Below, one piece after another: positions 1-14,941 of a stretch of 64,000 bases of DNA. The notes under the pieces were generated by a model. It was given only the letters and a program-made list of their open reading frames with translations, was not told the origin of the DNA and made no database searches. The DNA is from Pseudactinotalea suaedae (lineage in GTDB: Bacteria; Actinomycetota; Actinomycetes; Actinomycetales; Beutenbergiaceae): assembly GCF_009733815.1 (NCBI RefSeq), contig NZ_WNXY01000001.1, positions 620,001 to 684,000 of the forward strand, given 5' to 3'. The translations under genes were made by a program, and so were the position numbers. The stretch's first letter is position 1; every line of letters starts with the position of its first letter.

Positions 1-1245
1 GCCCACTACTGCCATCGGTGCGGCAAGGACGTCATCAGCTCGACGGACTCGCGCCAGCAGCACTTCGCCGTGAAGCCGGACGAGCCGGTCGCCTCCTTCG
101 CGATCGTCTCCACGATCATGCCGCGAGGCGCCGGTCAGCGCGGCCAGACCTACCGGATCGCGCTCGTGATCGCTCTGGTCATCGCGCTGCTCGCGGCCTG
201 CTTCGGCGCCGTGCCGCTGGCGGTGCTGGTGGCGGCGTTCGCGATCCCGGTCGTCTACATCGTGTACCTGTACGACGTGAACCTGTGGGACGACAACCCG
301 GTCCAGGTGACCGTGATGGCGTTCGTGCTCACGTTCGTGCTCGGTCTCGGGTTCACGGCGCTGTGGTTCCTGGGCATCGGTACCGGAAGTGCCGATGGCT
401 CCGGAGCCGGTGAGGCAGCCTCGAGCAGCAGCGTCGACGTGAGCGGCTTGCTCGTCGCGGCCCTGCTCGTCCCGATCGTCGGCGAGCTCATCCGGCAGAT
501 CGGCCCGGTCTTCCTCGCCAGCCGACCCCGCTTCGACGACCTCCTCGACGGCGCCAGCTTCGGTGTCATCTCGGGTGTCGCGTTCGCCACCGCCGACACG
601 CTCGTGCGGCACTGGCCGCTGCTCGTGGGCGGCTTCACGCGCGAGGTCGATCCCGGGCTGTGGATGTCGCTGATCTTCCTCGAGGGCTTCGTCAAGCCGC
701 TCCTGATCGGTACCGCCTCCGGCATCGCCTGCGCGGAGTTCTCCGGCCTGGGTCGCGGGTACGACGGCTTCTCGCCGCGCTACGTCCGCGGCGTGGTCGA
801 GGCCATCCTCGCGAACGTCCTCTACTTCGGTGGCATCCACCTGTTCAGCAACCTCGAGGACGCCACGCTCAGCGTGGTCGTCAGCATCATCTGGGGCCTG
901 CTGATCCTGGGGGTCCTCGTGATCCGGATGCGTCGCATCCTGCACGTCGCCCTGCTGGAGGCGGCGCTGGAGTCCGCTCAGGCCGAGGTCGCCGGGGCAC
1001 CGGTGCCGCAGGCCGAGCAGGAGTTCTGCTCCCAGTGCGAGATGCCGATGATCCTCGGATCCTCCTTCTGCAGCGCGTGCGGCGCCAGCGCGCGTGCGCG
1101 CGGCAAGGTGCACTCGCACGCCGGTGCGCCGCTTGCCGGACCGCCGGCGCCGGCCGCATCCGGACCCGGTGATCCGCCAGCACCCGCCGGGCCGGGCTCC
1201 GCGGGTGGCGGCACCGTGACGAGCACCGAGGGGGAGCAGAAGTGA
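1..1245 (+). CDS. PrsW-like multi-pass membrane protein with zinc ribbons (5'-partial)
   Basis: The reading frame is already open at base 1 and enters with [11 protein letters not shown], a CxxC zinc knuckle, so the start lies outside the window. Several hydrophobic segments follow, with a block (GELIRQIGP, then [19 protein letters not shown], later GGIHLF) that resembles the PrsW/PrsW-like intramembrane protease family in layout. The family's paired glutamates (EExxK, FxxxE) are not evident here, so proteolysis is doubtful. The C-terminus has a second zinc ribbon (FCSQCE...FCSACG) and a P/A/G-rich tail. It overlaps the next gene by GTGA, so the two are probably co-translated. Membrane location is clear; function is unknown. 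Confidence 0.7.
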   Translation, partial: AHYCHRCGKDVISSTDSRQQHFAVKPDEPVASFAIVSTIMPRGAGQRGQTYRIALVIALVIALLAACFGAVPLAVLVAAFAIPVVYIVYLYDVNLWDDNPVQVTVMAFVLTFVLGLGFTALWFLGIGTGSADGSGAGEAASSSSVDVSGLLVAALLVPIVGELIRQIGPVFLASRPRFDDLLDGASFGVISGVAFATADTLVRHWPLLVGGFTREVDPGLWMSLIFLEGFVKPLLIGTASGIACAEFSGLGRGYDGFSPRYVRGVVEAILANVLYFGGIHLFSNLEDATLSVVVSIIWGLLILGVLVIRMRRILHVALLEAALESAQAEVAGAPVPQAEQEFCSQCEMPMILGSSFCSACGASARARGKVHSHAGAPLAGPPAPAASGPGDPPAPAGPGSAGGGTVTSTEGEQK

Positions 1246-2312
1246 GCGACCAGGGACAGCAGCCGGGATTCGGCTCGCCGGAGCAGCCGCAGCAGCCCCA
1301 GCAGCCGCCGGCACAGCCCGGTTACGGGCCTCCGCAGGGCCAGCCCGGGTACGTGGCGCCGCAGCAGGGGATGCCTCAGCCGGGCTACCCGCAGCAGGGA
1401 GCGCCGCCCCAGGGTTACCCGCAGCAGGGTGCACCGCAGGGCCAGCCGGGCTACCCGCAGCAGCAGCCCGGCTACGGGGCACCGCAGGGCCAGCCGGGTT
1501 ACGGCGCGCCGCAGCAGGGGTTCCCGCAGCAGGGTTACCCGCAGCAGCAGGGTTACGGCGGCTACCCCCCGGGTGGCTACGGCGGCGGCGGCCACCCGCA
1601 GCCGCCGAAGAAGAGCAACGGAGCCGTGATCGGTCTGGCGATCGGTGCGCTCGTGCTCGTGGTGCTGCTGGTCTTCGGCATCACCCGTCTGGTGGGTGGT
1701 GGCGGTGACGAGGATCCCACCATCGGCCCGACCGAGGGCACCACGGCGCCGCCGACCGACGACCCCACCGATGACCCGACGGATGACCCGACGGACGACC
1801 CGACCGACGAGCCCACGGACGACCCGACCGACGACCCGACCGACGAGCCCACGGACCCGCCGGGGAACGCCATCGTGATCGACCACGGCGTCTCGGTCGT
1901 GCCCGCGGCCGGATGGTCGCAGTCGGAGTCCGGTGACGGCTTCGTGGTTCTCGAGGACGGCGAGTCGGTCTTCTACGGCGAGGCGTTCATCCCGGACGGG
2001 ACGATCCTCGCCAGCGATCTGGCCGACAGCTACATCGCCCAGCTGACGGCGGAGGCGACCGATCCCACGATCGGCGAGGTCTCCGCCGTCGACGTGGGCG
2101 CCGACTTCGACGCGGTCCAGCAGAGCGCCCAGTGGACGATCTCCGACTCCAGCGGTTCGTACCTCTACCAGGTCACCACCACGGTGATCGTGCGCCAGTC
2201 CGACGGTCTGGTGACGCTGTCGACGGTCTTCTTCTTCCCGGAGATGGTCGACACGGACGCGCTCGGTGAGGCGTACGGGGAGATGGCGGCCTCGATCCTG
2301 TCGACCATGTGA
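1242..2312 (+). CDS. Single-pass membrane protein with Q/P/G-rich cytoplasmic region and DDPT repeats
   Basis: The GTG start overlaps the previous stop codon. Residues 1-120 are low-complexity (repeats of the type [11 protein letters not shown]). One membrane helix lies at about 127-148, followed by an acidic linker of DDPT/DEPT repeats (about 160-205) and a globular domain of about 150 residues with a [11 protein letters not shown]-like beta-rich core. The architecture matches many actinobacterial membrane proteins with a disordered inner tail and an exported C-terminal domain. No known catalytic motif is visible. The coupling to the zinc-ribbon membrane protein suggests a shared envelope role, which is inference. 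Confidence 0.8.
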   Translation: MSDQGQQPGFGSPEQPQQPQQPPAQPGYGPPQGQPGYVAPQQGMPQPGYPQQGAPPQGYPQQGAPQGQPGYPQQQPGYGAPQGQPGYGAPQQGFPQQGYPQQQGYGGYPPGGYGGGGHPQPPKKSNGAVIGLAIGALVLVVLLVFGITRLVGGGGDEDPTIGPTEGTTAPPTDDPTDDPTDDPTDDPTDEPTDDPTDDPTDEPTDPPGNAIVIDHGVSVVPAAGWSQSESGDGFVVLEDGESVFYGEAFIPDGTILASDLADSYIAQLTAEATDPTIGEVSAVDVGADFDAVQQSAQWTISDSSGSYLYQVTTTVIVRQSDGLVTLSTVFFFPEMVDTDALGEAYGEMAASILSTM

Positions 2313-2384
2313 GGTCATGACCGCCCTCGTCCGGGCCACGGTGCGCCGTCACCGTGGCCCGGACGTGTGCCAGGGTGGTGCGCC

Positions 2385-3770
2385 ATGAGCGCCGGGAGCG
2401 AGATCCTCGACCAGCTCCGTGGGCTGCGAGCCGCGGACCCGCCCACGCACGGCGGCCGGGTGCTGTCCTACGTCTACGACAGCGGCCGCCCGGATCTCGA
2501 CGAGCTCGCACAGCGAGCGGCGGCCCTGTTCCTGCCCGTCAACGGCCTGGACCCGACGACCTTCACCTCGGTGGCGACCCTGGAGCGGGACCTGGTGCGG
2601 TTCGTGCGGGACACGTTGCGCGGCGGACCTGAGGTCGTCGGCTCGGTGACGTCGGGAGGCACCGAGTCGTGCCTGCTCGCCGTCAAGTCCGCGCGTGACC
2701 GGGCACGGGCGGCGAGCTCCTCGCTGCAGCGTCCGGTTCTCGTGATGCCGACGACGGCGCACCCGGCCTTCCGCAAGGCCGCCACCTATCTCGGGCTCAC
2801 GCTGGTCGAGGTCCCGGTGGAGGTCGACGGCGCGGTCGACGCCGCGCGCTTCCTCGACGCTGTCGACCAGCACCGCGACGACCTCGCCCTCGCCGTCGTC
2901 AGCGCCCCGAGCTATCCGACGGGAACCCTCGACCCGGTGGAGCCGATCGCCGCCGGCTGCGCCGAGCGGGGTGTCGACCTGCACGTCGACGCCTGCATCG
3001 GCGGCCTGGTGCTGCCGTGGTGGCCGCACCCGGTCCCGGCCTGGGACTTCGCCGTACCCGGCGTGACCTCGATCTCGGCGGACCTCCACAAGTACGGCTA
3101 CGCCCCCAAGGGTGCCTCGGTCGTGCTCTACCGGGGTCGGGACCGGCACCTCGCGCAGTACTTCGCCACCGCGTCCTGGCCCGGCTACCCCGTGGTGAAC
3201 CCCACCGTGCTCGGCAGCCGGTCGGCGACCGCTCTCGCCGCCGCGTGGGCGGTGACGCAGGCGCTCGGGGTGAGCGGCTACACCGAGCTCGTGGCGCGGA
3301 CGGCGGAGGCGACGAGCAGGCTCCGTCGGGTGGTCGAGCAGATCGACGGTCTGAGGGTTCTCGGCACCCCGACCGGTCCGCTGCTGGCGCTGACGTCGGC
3401 AGGGGAGCGGGGCGTGGACCCGTTCCTGCTGGTCGACGAGGTCCGCGCACGGGGCTTCCTGCTGCAGAGCCAACCTGCGTTCACCCAGCCCGACGGCACC
3501 GTGCTGCCGCGGTCCGCGCACGCGACGATCACCCCGGTCTCGCTCGGCGTGGTCGACGAGCTGGGCGCCGCGATCGCCGCCGCGGCGGATCAGGTCCGTG
3601 GGGCGCGGCCGCCGCAGCCGGATCTGGCGTTGGTCGCGCAGGTCGCCGAGACCGGGCTGCCGGACCGGCTCGCCGGGGTGATGGCGACGCTCGAGGCGCT
3701 GCCGCGCGATCAGGCGCCCGCGCTGCTGGCGCAGCTGCTCGCCGCGGTGATCGACCCGGACCGGAGCTGA
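2385..3770 (+). CDS. PLP-dependent decarboxylase / sphingosine-1-phosphate lyase-like enzyme
   Basis: This group II PLP-decarboxylase-fold protein of 461 residues has the Schiff-base lysine motif SADLHKYGYAPKG. Upstream it has VGSVTSGGTESCLLAVKSAR, which binds the PLP phosphate, and HVDACIGG, whose Asp holds the pyridine nitrogen. The YGYAPKG context is closer to sphingosine-1-phosphate lyase-like proteins than to glutamate decarboxylase. The ATG at 2385 was chosen over an upstream GTG at 2367: CAGGGT lies 8 nt before the ATG and could act as a -10 for a leaderless message. The gene stands alone, so its substrate cannot be told from context. Confidence 0.85.
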   Translation: MSAGSEILDQLRGLRAADPPTHGGRVLSYVYDSGRPDLDELAQRAAALFLPVNGLDPTTFTSVATLERDLVRFVRDTLRGGPEVVGSVTSGGTESCLLAVKSARDRARAASSSLQRPVLVMPTTAHPAFRKAATYLGLTLVEVPVEVDGAVDAARFLDAVDQHRDDLALAVVSAPSYPTGTLDPVEPIAAGCAERGVDLHVDACIGGLVLPWWPHPVPAWDFAVPGVTSISADLHKYGYAPKGASVVLYRGRDRHLAQYFATASWPGYPVVNPTVLGSRSATALAAAWAVTQALGVSGYTELVARTAEATSRLRRVVEQIDGLRVLGTPTGPLLALTSAGERGVDPFLLVDEVRARGFLLQSQPAFTQPDGTVLPRSAHATITPVSLGVVDELGAAIAAAADQVRGARPPQPDLALVAQVAETGLPDRLAGVMATLEALPRDQAPALLAQLLAAVIDPDRS

Positions 3771-3823
3771 CGTTCCTCTGACATCATTCGTCCGACCCGC
3801 CTCAGCGCTCGAGAAGGACACCG

Positions 3824-4999
3824 ATGTTCCGACGCTTGCTCGTCCTCGCCAGCCTTCTCGCCGCGGCACTGGGCATGTCGCTCGCGACCGCGCCCACGGC
3901 TGCCGCCGCGCCCGAGGACGTCACCATCACCGCGCCGGGCCCCGATGGGGATGACACCACGCCGCTGATCACGGGTACGGCGGACCCGACGTATCCCGTG
4001 CGTCTGTTCGTCGATGAGGTCGAGGTGGCCGAGCTCAGCGTCACCGACGAGGGCAGCTGGCAGCACCAGATCGCCGAGCCGCTGGCTCGCGGCACCACCG
4101 TCGCCATCAGCGTGCGGGTGTTTGACGAGTCCGGCACCGTCACGTTCGCCAGGGCGGACTCGTGGTACTACGTCTGGCCCGAGGCGGTGACAGTCACGAT
4201 CAGCTCGCCGGCCGATGGCACGCTCGTCGGGACGTCGGTGACCTTGACCGGGACCTGGTCGCGGGGGCAGGACCTGTTCGTCGCGGTCGACGGCGTGCTC
4301 ACCGACGCATCGTTGGCGATATCCAGCGATGACGGCCTTTCCTGGTTCGCGTCGCTCCCTGAGCACGGCTTGCCCGACGGCCCGCACGAGTTCCAGGTCG
4401 TCGGCGTGGACGAGGTCGGCCGGCCGATCGCCTCCAACACGGTCACCCTGATCGTGGACGGCACCGACCCCGATCCGCCGGTCGTGACCTCGCCGGCACC
4501 CGGGAGCACGGTGCGTAGCCTCGACTTCTCCTTCGCGGGCACCGGCACCGCGGGCAACCAGATCGAGGTGATCTTCGCGAGCTCGGGGTTCGCCGCCGGC
4601 GAGACCGTGACGGTCCGCGAGGACGGCACCTGGACGGCCCCCGTCAACGACGACCCCTCCCAGCCGGGCAACTCCTCGCTGTGGCTCAACCTGTCATCCC
4701 GCACGCTCGAGCTGTATGTCGTGGAGACGGATGCCGCCGGCAACTCCTCGTTCATCGAGTACTCGTTCGTCCTCGATCTGAGCGAGCCGACCACGGCCCC
4801 GCCAGCGGAGGTCGATCCCACCGATGACGCCACCGAGGACGAGGGCATCCCTCCCGTGCCCGAGGTCACGACGTCGCCAGCACCTGCGCCCGCTGCCCAG
4901 CTCGCTGCCACCGGCCCATACGACGTGCGACTGCTCCTGGTCGGCCTCGGGCTCGTGCTCGGCGGGCTGGCGGTGCGCCGGCGGGCCTCCGCCGTCCGG

Positions 5000-5002
<3 letters not shown>
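3824..5002 (+). CDS. Secreted Ig-like-fold surface protein with LAATG sorting signal
   Basis: A good Shine-Dalgarno (GAGAAGGA) precedes the ATG. Residues 1-29 form a Sec signal peptide ending around TAAAA. Three bacterial Ig-like modules follow, each with the ITxPxPDGDxT...GTAD or VVTSPAPGSTV...GTGTAG pattern. An acidic/proline linker precedes LAATG, a hydrophobic helix (VRLLLVGLGLVLGGLAV) and a basic tail. LAxTG is the motif of class E sortases in high-GC actinobacteria, so the protein is probably attached to peptidoglycan. Ligand and role are unknown. Its TAG stop also forms the first bases of a -10 box for the pyr operon. Confidence 0.85.
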
Positions 5003-5652
<650 letters not shown>

Positions 5653-5653
<1 letters not shown>

Positions 5654-6624
5654 TGCGACACCTGCTCTCGGCCAAGGACCTGAGCCGCGAGGAAGCGGTC
5701 GCGATCCTCGACACCGCCGCCACGATGGCAGCCACGCAGCAGCGCGAGATCAAGAAGCTCCCGCCGCTGCGCGGCAAGACGGTCGTCAACCTGTTCTTCG
5801 AGGACTCGACCCGCACGCGGATCTCGTTCGAGGCGGCCGCCAAGCGGCTCTCCGCGGACGTCATCAACTTCTCCGCCAAGGGCTCCAGCGTCTCCAAGGG
5901 CGAGTCGCTCAAGGACACCGCACAGACGTTGCAGGCCATGGGCGCCGATGGCGTGATCATCCGGCACCCCGCCTCGGGTGCCCCGTTCCGCCTCGCCACC
6001 TCGGGATGGATCGACACCCCGGTGATCAACGCCGGTGACGGCAAGCACCAGCACCCCACGCAGGCGCTGCTCGACGCGTACACGATGCGACGCAACCTGC
6101 GCGGGGACGACGCGATCGGCTCCGACCTCGGCGGGGTGCGGGTCCTCGTGGTCGGCGACGTGCTGCACTCCCGGGTGGCACGGTCGAACGTCGATCTCCT
6201 GCACACCCTCGGCGCCACGGTCACCCTGGTCAGCCCGCCCACGCTGCTCCCGGTCGGCGTCGAGAGATGGCCGTGCGCGGTGTCCTACGACCTGGACGGC
6301 GCGATCGCGCAGGGCGCCGACGCGATCATGATGCTGCGTGTGCAGCGGGAGCGGATGAGTGCGGCCGGGGGCGGGTTCTTCCCCTCGCCGCAGGAGTACT
6401 CCCGCAAGTTCGGGCTCGACCGCAACCGGCTGGCCGCGCTCGGGCCGGACGCGCTCGTCATGCACCCCGGGCCGATGAACCGCGGCCTGGAGATCTCGGC
6501 CGAGGCGGCCGACTCCGCCCAGGCCGTGATCCTGGAGCAGGTGACGAACGGTGTCGCGGTCCGCATGGCCGTGCTCTACATGCTTCTCGGAGGGTCCGAG
6601 GGCGCCACCGGAGGGACTGCCTGA
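5653..6624 (+). CDS. pyrB: Aspartate carbamoyltransferase, catalytic subunit
   Basis: A 323-residue ATCase that transfers the carbamoyl group from carbamoyl phosphate to aspartate, the first committed pyrimidine step. The carbamoyl-phosphate motif [12 protein letters not shown] is near the N-terminus. [24 protein letters not shown] and [13 protein letters not shown] mark the remaining active site. No regulatory subunit gene (pyrI) is nearby, as is usual in actinobacteria. It overlaps pyrR and pyrC by single bases of stop/start, a strongly coupled arrangement. Confidence 0.97.
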
Positions 6625-8003
6625 TGAGTGCACCTGCGAGCAAGGACCGGAGCGGAGCGAGCGTCGCTGCGCCAGCACGGGGCACGAGCGAGTACCTGAT
6701 CCTGGGCGCCACCCTTCCGGACGGCTCCACCACGGACCTGCTCCTGCGCGACGGCGTCATCGCCGCGACCGGTGCCGAGGCCACGTCCGCGCGTGACAGC
6801 GGCGTGAGCACGATCGACGCCACCGGGTTGGTCGTCCTGCCCGGCCTGGTCGACCTGCACACGCACCTGCGCGAGCCGGGCCGCGAGGACGCCGAGACCG
6901 TGTGGTCCGGTACCCGCGCCGCCGCGCTGGGTGGCTTCACCTGCGTGCACGCGATGGCGAACACCCAGCCGGTCGCCGACACCGCCGGCGTCGTGGAGCA
7001 GGTGTGGCGGCTGGGCCGCGACGCGGGTTGGGTGGACGTACGCCCCGTCGGCGCGGTCACGGTCGGGCTGGGCGGCGAGCGCCTCGCCGAGCTGGGCGCG
7101 ATGGCCGACTCGGCCGCGACCGTCCGCGTGTTCTCCGACGACGGCGTGTGCGTGGACGACCCGGTTCTCATGCGTCGCGCTCTCGAGTACGTGAAGGCGT
7201 TCGACGGCGTGATCGCCCAGCACGCGCAGGAGCCGCGGCTGACCTCCGGTGCGGTCATGAACGAGGGCGTGGTCTCCGCCGAGCTCGGGCTGACCGGCTG
7301 GCCGGCGGTCGCGGAGGAGTCGATCATCGCTCGCGACGTGCTGCTCGCCGAGCACGTGGGCTCGCGCGTGCACATCTGCCACCTGTCGACGGCGGGCAGC
7401 GTCGACATCGTGCGCTGGGCCAAGGCCCGCGGCATCCAGGTGACCGCCGAGGTGACGCCGCACCACCTGCTGCTCACGGACGAGGCCGTGCGCGGCTACG
7501 ACCCGCAGTTCAAGGTCAACCCGCCGCTGCGCACGGCGCAGGACGTGCTCGCGGTCCGGCAGGGTCTCGCGGACGGGACGATCGACATCGTCGCCACCGA
7601 CCACGCCCCGCACCCCAGCGAGGACAAGGACTGCGAGTTCGACGTGGCCGCCTTCGGGATGACCGGTCTGGAGACCGCGCTGTCGGTCGTGATCGAGTCG
7701 ATGGTGCTGGCCGACGACGTCGAGTTCGGCTGGGAGGACGTCGCCCGCACCATGTCGAGCGCACCGGCCGCGATCGGCCGGGTGCACGACCAAGGGCGAC
7801 CGGTCGCCGTCGGCGAACCCGCCCACCTGACGCTGGTCGACCCGGGGTCACGCTGGCCGGTGGTGCCGCGCGAGCTGCTCACCGCGAGCGACAACACCCC
7901 GTTCGCCGGACGCGAGCTGCCCGGCCGGGTGGTCGCGACGTTCTACGGCGGCCGTGCGACCGTCCTCGACGCCACCCCGATCCCGATCGAGGGCCTCGCA
8001 TGA
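6624..8003 (+). CDS. pyrC: Dihydroorotase
   Basis: Type I dihydroorotase of 459 residues that cyclises carbamoyl aspartate to dihydroorotate. The metal ligands are visible in HTHLREPG, in QHAQEP, in HICHLST and in ATDHAPHP. A Lys in the carbamate position is not obvious because the segment reads SDDGVCVDD, as in other class I enzymes. The start ATG overlaps the pyrB stop (TGATG), although longer readings upstream remain open. The stop overlaps the next gene by ATGA. Confidence 0.96.
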   Translation: MSAPASKDRSGASVAAPARGTSEYLILGATLPDGSTTDLLLRDGVIAATGAEATSARDSGVSTIDATGLVVLPGLVDLHTHLREPGREDAETVWSGTRAAALGGFTCVHAMANTQPVADTAGVVEQVWRLGRDAGWVDVRPVGAVTVGLGGERLAELGAMADSAATVRVFSDDGVCVDDPVLMRRALEYVKAFDGVIAQHAQEPRLTSGAVMNEGVVSAELGLTGWPAVAEESIIARDVLLAEHVGSRVHICHLSTAGSVDIVRWAKARGIQVTAEVTPHHLLLTDEAVRGYDPQFKVNPPLRTAQDVLAVRQGLADGTIDIVATDHAPHPSEDKDCEFDVAAFGMTGLETALSVVIESMVLADDVEFGWEDVARTMSSAPAAIGRVHDQGRPVAVGEPAHLTLVDPGSRWPVVPRELLTASDNTPFAGRELPGRVVATFYGGRATVLDATPIPIEGLA

Positions 8004-8464
8004 GGTTCGTCTGGATCGGCCTGGCCGTGATCGTGATCGGGCTGCTGGTGTTCTCGTTGCTCCGGCGCACCGCCCTGGCGCCCGCGCCCAAGGAGGGACC
8101 GAACCTGCCCCCGCTGCCCAAGGTCCCGGCGGGCGGTGCCGACCACGGCCTCGAGACCACCTACGTGGTGACGAGCATCAAGGGCGCCCACGACCAGCGC
8201 GTGATCTCCCGCGGCCTCGACAAACGGGGCACCGCGATCGCCGCCGTCCGCACCGACGGCGTGCTGATCGACCGCCGCAGGGCCAGCACGCTGTTCATCC
8301 CGACCGTGAAGCTGGACGGCGTGCGCACCACCTCCTCGCTCGTGATCGTGCAGTGGACGCACGGCGGCTACGAGCTCGAGACCGGGCTGCGCATGCGCAA
8401 CGACGCCGAGCGCGACCGCCTCCACGACCGCGTGACCGCTCTGATCGAGAACCAAGGAGCCTGA
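8000..8464 (+). CDS. PH-like-domain membrane protein of the pyr operon (Rv1382-type)
   Basis: A 154-residue protein with one N-terminal membrane helix (about 3-22), a proline-rich linker and a C-terminal PH-like beta domain. An uncharacterised membrane protein sits at the same place between pyrC and carA in mycobacteria (Rv1382 position). Overlaps on both sides (ATGA with pyrC, TGATG with carA) show co-translation with the pathway enzymes. Its role in pyrimidine metabolism is unknown. A membrane tether or scaffold for the enzymes is only a guess. Confidence 0.8.
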   Translation: MRFVWIGLAVIVIGLLVFSLLRRTALAPAPKEGPNLPPLPKVPAGGADHGLETTYVVTSIKGAHDQRVISRGLDKRGTAIAAVRTDGVLIDRRRASTLFIPTVKLDGVRTTSSLVIVQWTHGGYELETGLRMRNDAERDRLHDRVTALIENQGA

Positions 8465-9644
8465 TGACCACCACCGCACCGCAGACCGCACTGGTCGTCC
8501 TCGAGGACGGCTACGTGCTGCGTGGACGCGCCTACGGCGCGCGCGGCGCCGCCTTGGGCGAGATCGTCTTCTCGACCGGCATGACCGGCTACCAGGAGAC
8601 GCTGACCGACCCCTCCTACCACCGCCAGATCGTCGTGATGACGGCCCCGCACATCGGCAACACCGGCGTGAACGACGAGGACCCCGAGTCCCGCCGGATC
8701 TGGGTGGCCGGCTACATCGTGCGCGACCCCACCCGGCGCGCGTCGAGCTGGCGCTCCCGGCGCGAGCTGGAGGAGGAGCTGGCGGAGCAGGGCGTCGTCG
8801 GCATCTGCGACATCGACACCCGGGCCCTGACCCGGCACCTGCGGGACCGGGGCGTGATGCGCGCCGGCATCTTCTCCGGCGACGCGCTCCCCACCCTGCC
8901 CGGCAGCCACGGCGACGCCGAGCTGCTCGAGCAGGTGCGGTCCGCGCCCGCGATGGCCGGTGCCGACCTGGCACGGGAGGTGACCACCACGGAGAACTAC
9001 GTGGTCCCGCCGTCCGGCGAGTTCGAGGGCAAGGAGCCGCTCGCCCGGGTGGCCGCCGTCGACCTCGGCATCAAGGAGATGACGCCGCAGCGGCTCGCCG
9101 AGCGAGGTGTCGAGGTGCACGTGCTGCCCTCGACGTCCAGCATCGAGGACGTCCTGGCTGTCGATCCCGACGGGGTGTTCTTCTCCAACGGCCCCGGCGA
9201 CCCGGAGGCCTCGGTCCACGAGGTCGCCCTGCTCCGCGAGGTGCTGGACCGCAAGGTCCCCTACTTCGGCATCTGCTTCGGCAACCAGATCCTCGGCCGT
9301 GCGCTCGGGCTGGGCACCTACAAGCTGGCGTTCGGTCACCGTGGCGTCAACCAGCCGGTCAAGGACCTGGTCACCGGCAAGGTCGAGATCACCTCCCACA
9401 ACCACGGGTTCGCCGTCGACGCCCCGATCGGGGACCCGGTCACCACCCCCTTCGACGACGGCCGGTACGGCCGGGTCGTGGTCTCGCACGTCGGGCTCAA
9501 CGACGGCGTGGTCGAGGGGCTGCGGTGCCTGGACATCCCCGCCTTCTCCGTGCAGTACCACCCCGAGGCCGCCGCCGGCCCGCACGACGCCGCCTACCTG
9601 TTCGACCGTTTCGTCGACCTCATCTCCGGAAAGAGCGCCAGCTG

Positions 9645-9645
<1 letters not shown>
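8464..9645 (+). CDS. carA: Carbamoyl-phosphate synthase, small (glutaminase) subunit
   Basis: A 393-residue CarA that hydrolyses glutamine and passes ammonia to CarB. The N-terminal domain has [17 protein letters not shown]. The class I glutaminase domain has the nucleophile Cys in [11 protein letters not shown], and His and Glu in [13 protein letters not shown]. The usual GICLGHQ reads GICFGNQ, a change next to the nucleophile but not in the triad. It serves both pyrimidine and arginine synthesis. Confidence 0.96.
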
Positions 9646-12982
<3,337 letters not shown>

Positions 12983-12986
<4 letters not shown>

Positions 12987-13852
12987 GCACGATCGTGCCC
13001 TTCGGCACCCGGCTGGCCGACGCCATGGACAGCCACGGGCCGCTGTGCGTGGGGATCGACCCGCACCCGGGGCTCGTGCGCGAGTGGGGGCTGCCTGACG
13101 GCGTGGCCGGGCTCCGAGAGTTCGCGCTGCGGACGCTCGAGGCCGTCGGCCCCCACGTCGCCGCCGTGAAGCCGCAGGCGGCGTTCTACGAGCGCTGGGG
13201 GAGTGCGGGCTTCGCGGTGCTCGAGGAGCTGATCGCCGGCTGCCGGGCCGCCGGGGTGCTGTGCATCGTCGACGCCAAGCGTGGTGACATCGGGTCGACG
13301 ATGAACGGCTACGCCGACGCGTTCCTCGGCAAGGACTCACCTCTGGCCGGGGACTGCGTGACCCTGTCGCCCTACCTCGGCTACGGCTCGCTGGCGCCGG
13401 CGATCGCCGAGGCGCGCGCGACCGGGCGGGGCGTGCTGGTGCTCGCGCTGACCTCGAACCCCGAGGGGGCCGAGGTGCAGCACGCCAGGACCGCGGCGGG
13501 CACGAGCGTGGCGGCGGCGATCGCCGCGCACGCGTCCGCCGACAACGCCCAGGACCTGGCCGGCGGCGCCCGGCTGGGCACGGTCGGGCTCGTCACCGGT
13601 GCCACGATCGGGTCCGCACCGACCGACGTCGGTGCCGACCTGGCCGCGGTACGGGGCCCGCTGCTGGCCCCCGGTCTGGGGGAGCAGGGCGGCCGCCCGG
13701 AGGACCTCGAGGCCACGTTCGGCGCCGCCGTCGGGGCCGTGCTCGCCAGCGCCTCCCGCAGCGTGCTGCGGGCCGGCCCGGACCCTGCGGCGCTCGGGGA
13801 GGCGGCCAGGCGGCTCGCCGCCGAGCTCGCTGCGGCCACCGGTCGGGCGTAG
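12983..13852 (+). CDS. pyrF: Orotidine 5'-phosphate decarboxylase
   Basis: A 289-residue OMP decarboxylase of the longer actinobacterial/type 2 form. The catalytic [15 protein letters not shown] segment is clear, with CVGIDPHP at the N-terminus. It converts OMP to UMP, the last step of the pathway. pyrD and pyrE are not in this window. The ATGA overlap with carB shows coupling. The TAG stop is followed by GTT (TAGGTT), so it might also serve as a weak -10 element for the next gene. Confidence 0.95.
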
Positions 13853-13889
13853 GTTCGCCTTCCCAGAACCTGTCGCGCAGCTGCTGCGG

Positions 13890-13918
13890 TTGCCGCACCG
13901 CTCGCGCGTCGCTAGGTT
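13890..13918 (+). promoter_or_regulatory. Promoter of mihF (TTGCCG-17-TAGGTT)
   Basis: A -35-like TTGCCG (13890-13895) is spaced by exactly 17 nt from TAGGTT (13913-13918). This is the best complete promoter I can read in the window. It would give mihF (and gmk) its own transcript starting near 13925, after the ATG at 13922 and before the GTG at 13952. Confidence 0.6.
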
Positions 13919-13951
13919 GCCATGCAAGCGTCCCCAACCCGAGGTGAGATC

Positions 13952-14263
13952 GTGGCCCTCCCCAACCTCACGCCCGAGCAGCGCGCTGCTGCGCTCGAGA
14001 AGGCTGCCGAAGCTCGTGCCGTCCGTGCGGAGGTCAAGAACCGCCTCAAGTACTCGGGCGGCAAGCTCTCCGAGGTGATCGAGCAGGGCAAGACCGACGA
14101 CGCGATCGGCAAGCTCAAGGTGCTGTCGCTGCTGGAGTCGCTGCCCGGCGTGGGGCGCGTGACCGCCAAGTCGATCATGACCGAGATCGGGATCTCCGAG
14201 TCCCGCCGTGTCCGCGGCCTGGGGCCGCACCAGATCGCCAAGCTGGTCGAGCAGTTTGGCTGA
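13952..14263 (+). CDS. mihF: Integration host factor, actinobacterial type (mIHF)
   Basis: A 103-residue nucleoid protein. The sequence [22 protein letters not shown] and the C-terminal helix-two-turn-helix region ([21 protein letters not shown]...RRVRGLG) match mycobacterial and Streptomyces mIHF closely. It bends DNA and organises the nucleoid. GTG 13952 was chosen because it has GAGGTGAG 6 nt upstream and matches the family N-terminus. The alternative ATG at 13922 falls before the predicted transcription start. Confidence 0.92.
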   Translation: MALPNLTPEQRAAALEKAAEARAVRAEVKNRLKYSGGKLSEVIEQGKTDDAIGKLKVLSLLESLPGVGRVTAKSIMTEIGISESRRVRGLGPHQIAKLVEQFG

Positions 14264-14849
14264 GCCGGCTCCCACGGGCCGGCCCATCACGCCTGCGCGG
14301 CTGACGGTCCTGGCCGGCCCGACCGCCGTGGGCAAGGGAACCGTCTCGGCTGACATCCGCGCCCGCTACCCCGAAATCTGGTTGTCGGTCTCGGCCACCA
14401 CCCGGCCGCCGCGTCCCGGCGAGATCGACGGCGTCCACTACCTGTTCATCTCGCCCGAGACGTTCGCCGACATGGTGGCGCGCGGCGACTTCCTCGAGCA
14501 CGCGGTGGTGCACGGCCGGCACCACTACGGGACGCCGCGCGGCCCGGTGGACGCGTGCCTGGCCCAGGGCCGACCGGCGCTGCTGGAGATCGACCTGCAG
14601 GGCGCGCGACAGGTGCGCACCACGATGCCGGAGGCACGGTTCGTGTTCCTCGCCCCACCCACCTGGGAGGAGCTCGTGCGGCGGCTGATCGGCCGCGGCA
14701 CCGAGGACGACGAGGAGCGCGCCCGACGGCTCGCCACCGCCAAGATCGAGATGGCGGCGCAGTCGGAGTTCGACCACACGATCGTCAACGACGACGTGAC
14801 ACGCGCCACGGACGAGCTGGTCGCCCTCATCTCGGGGGAATCCGGGTAG
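14256..14849 (+). CDS. gmk: Guanylate kinase
   Basis: Guanylate kinase that phosphorylates GMP/dGMP with ATP. The P-loop is [10 protein letters not shown], with [17 protein letters not shown] and [16 protein letters not shown] binding GMP. The start is uncertain. TTG 14256 overlaps the mihF stop and gives 197 residues, but no strong Shine-Dalgarno is present, so translation may be coupled. The TAG stop begins TAGACT, a possible -10 for rpoZ. Confidence 0.93.
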   Translation: MAEPAPTGRPITPARLTVLAGPTAVGKGTVSADIRARYPEIWLSVSATTRPPRPGEIDGVHYLFISPETFADMVARGDFLEHAVVHGRHHYGTPRGPVDACLAQGRPALLEIDLQGARQVRTTMPEARFVFLAPPTWEELVRRLIGRGTEDDEERARRLATAKIEMAAQSEFDHTIVNDDVTRATDELVALISGESG

Positions 14850-14914
14850 ACTGGCCGTTGGCCACTTGGCTGAGCCCGCCGTGCCCACGGCACCGACCCC
14901 GCGGTGCGGGCTCG
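14847..14914 (+). promoter_or_regulatory. Possible rpoZ -10 (TAGACT) and structured leader
   Basis: TAGACT (14847-14852) coincides with the gmk stop codon. Behind it come TGGCC-GTT-GGCCA and a larger stem, GAGCCCGC (14872-14879) with GCGGGCTC (14906-14913), enclosing GTGCC-CAC-GGCAC. The structure could be a leader element or a processing or attenuation signal. There is no U-tract, so it is not a normal terminator. Confidence 0.35.
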
Positions 14915-14941
14915 CCGCCACCACGACTGTGAGGTCTTGAC

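Noticed and set aside
13922-13951. Longer mIHF start at ATG 13922
   Set aside because: The best promoter places the transcript start after this ATG. The GTG at 13952 has a Shine-Dalgarno and matches the family N-terminus.
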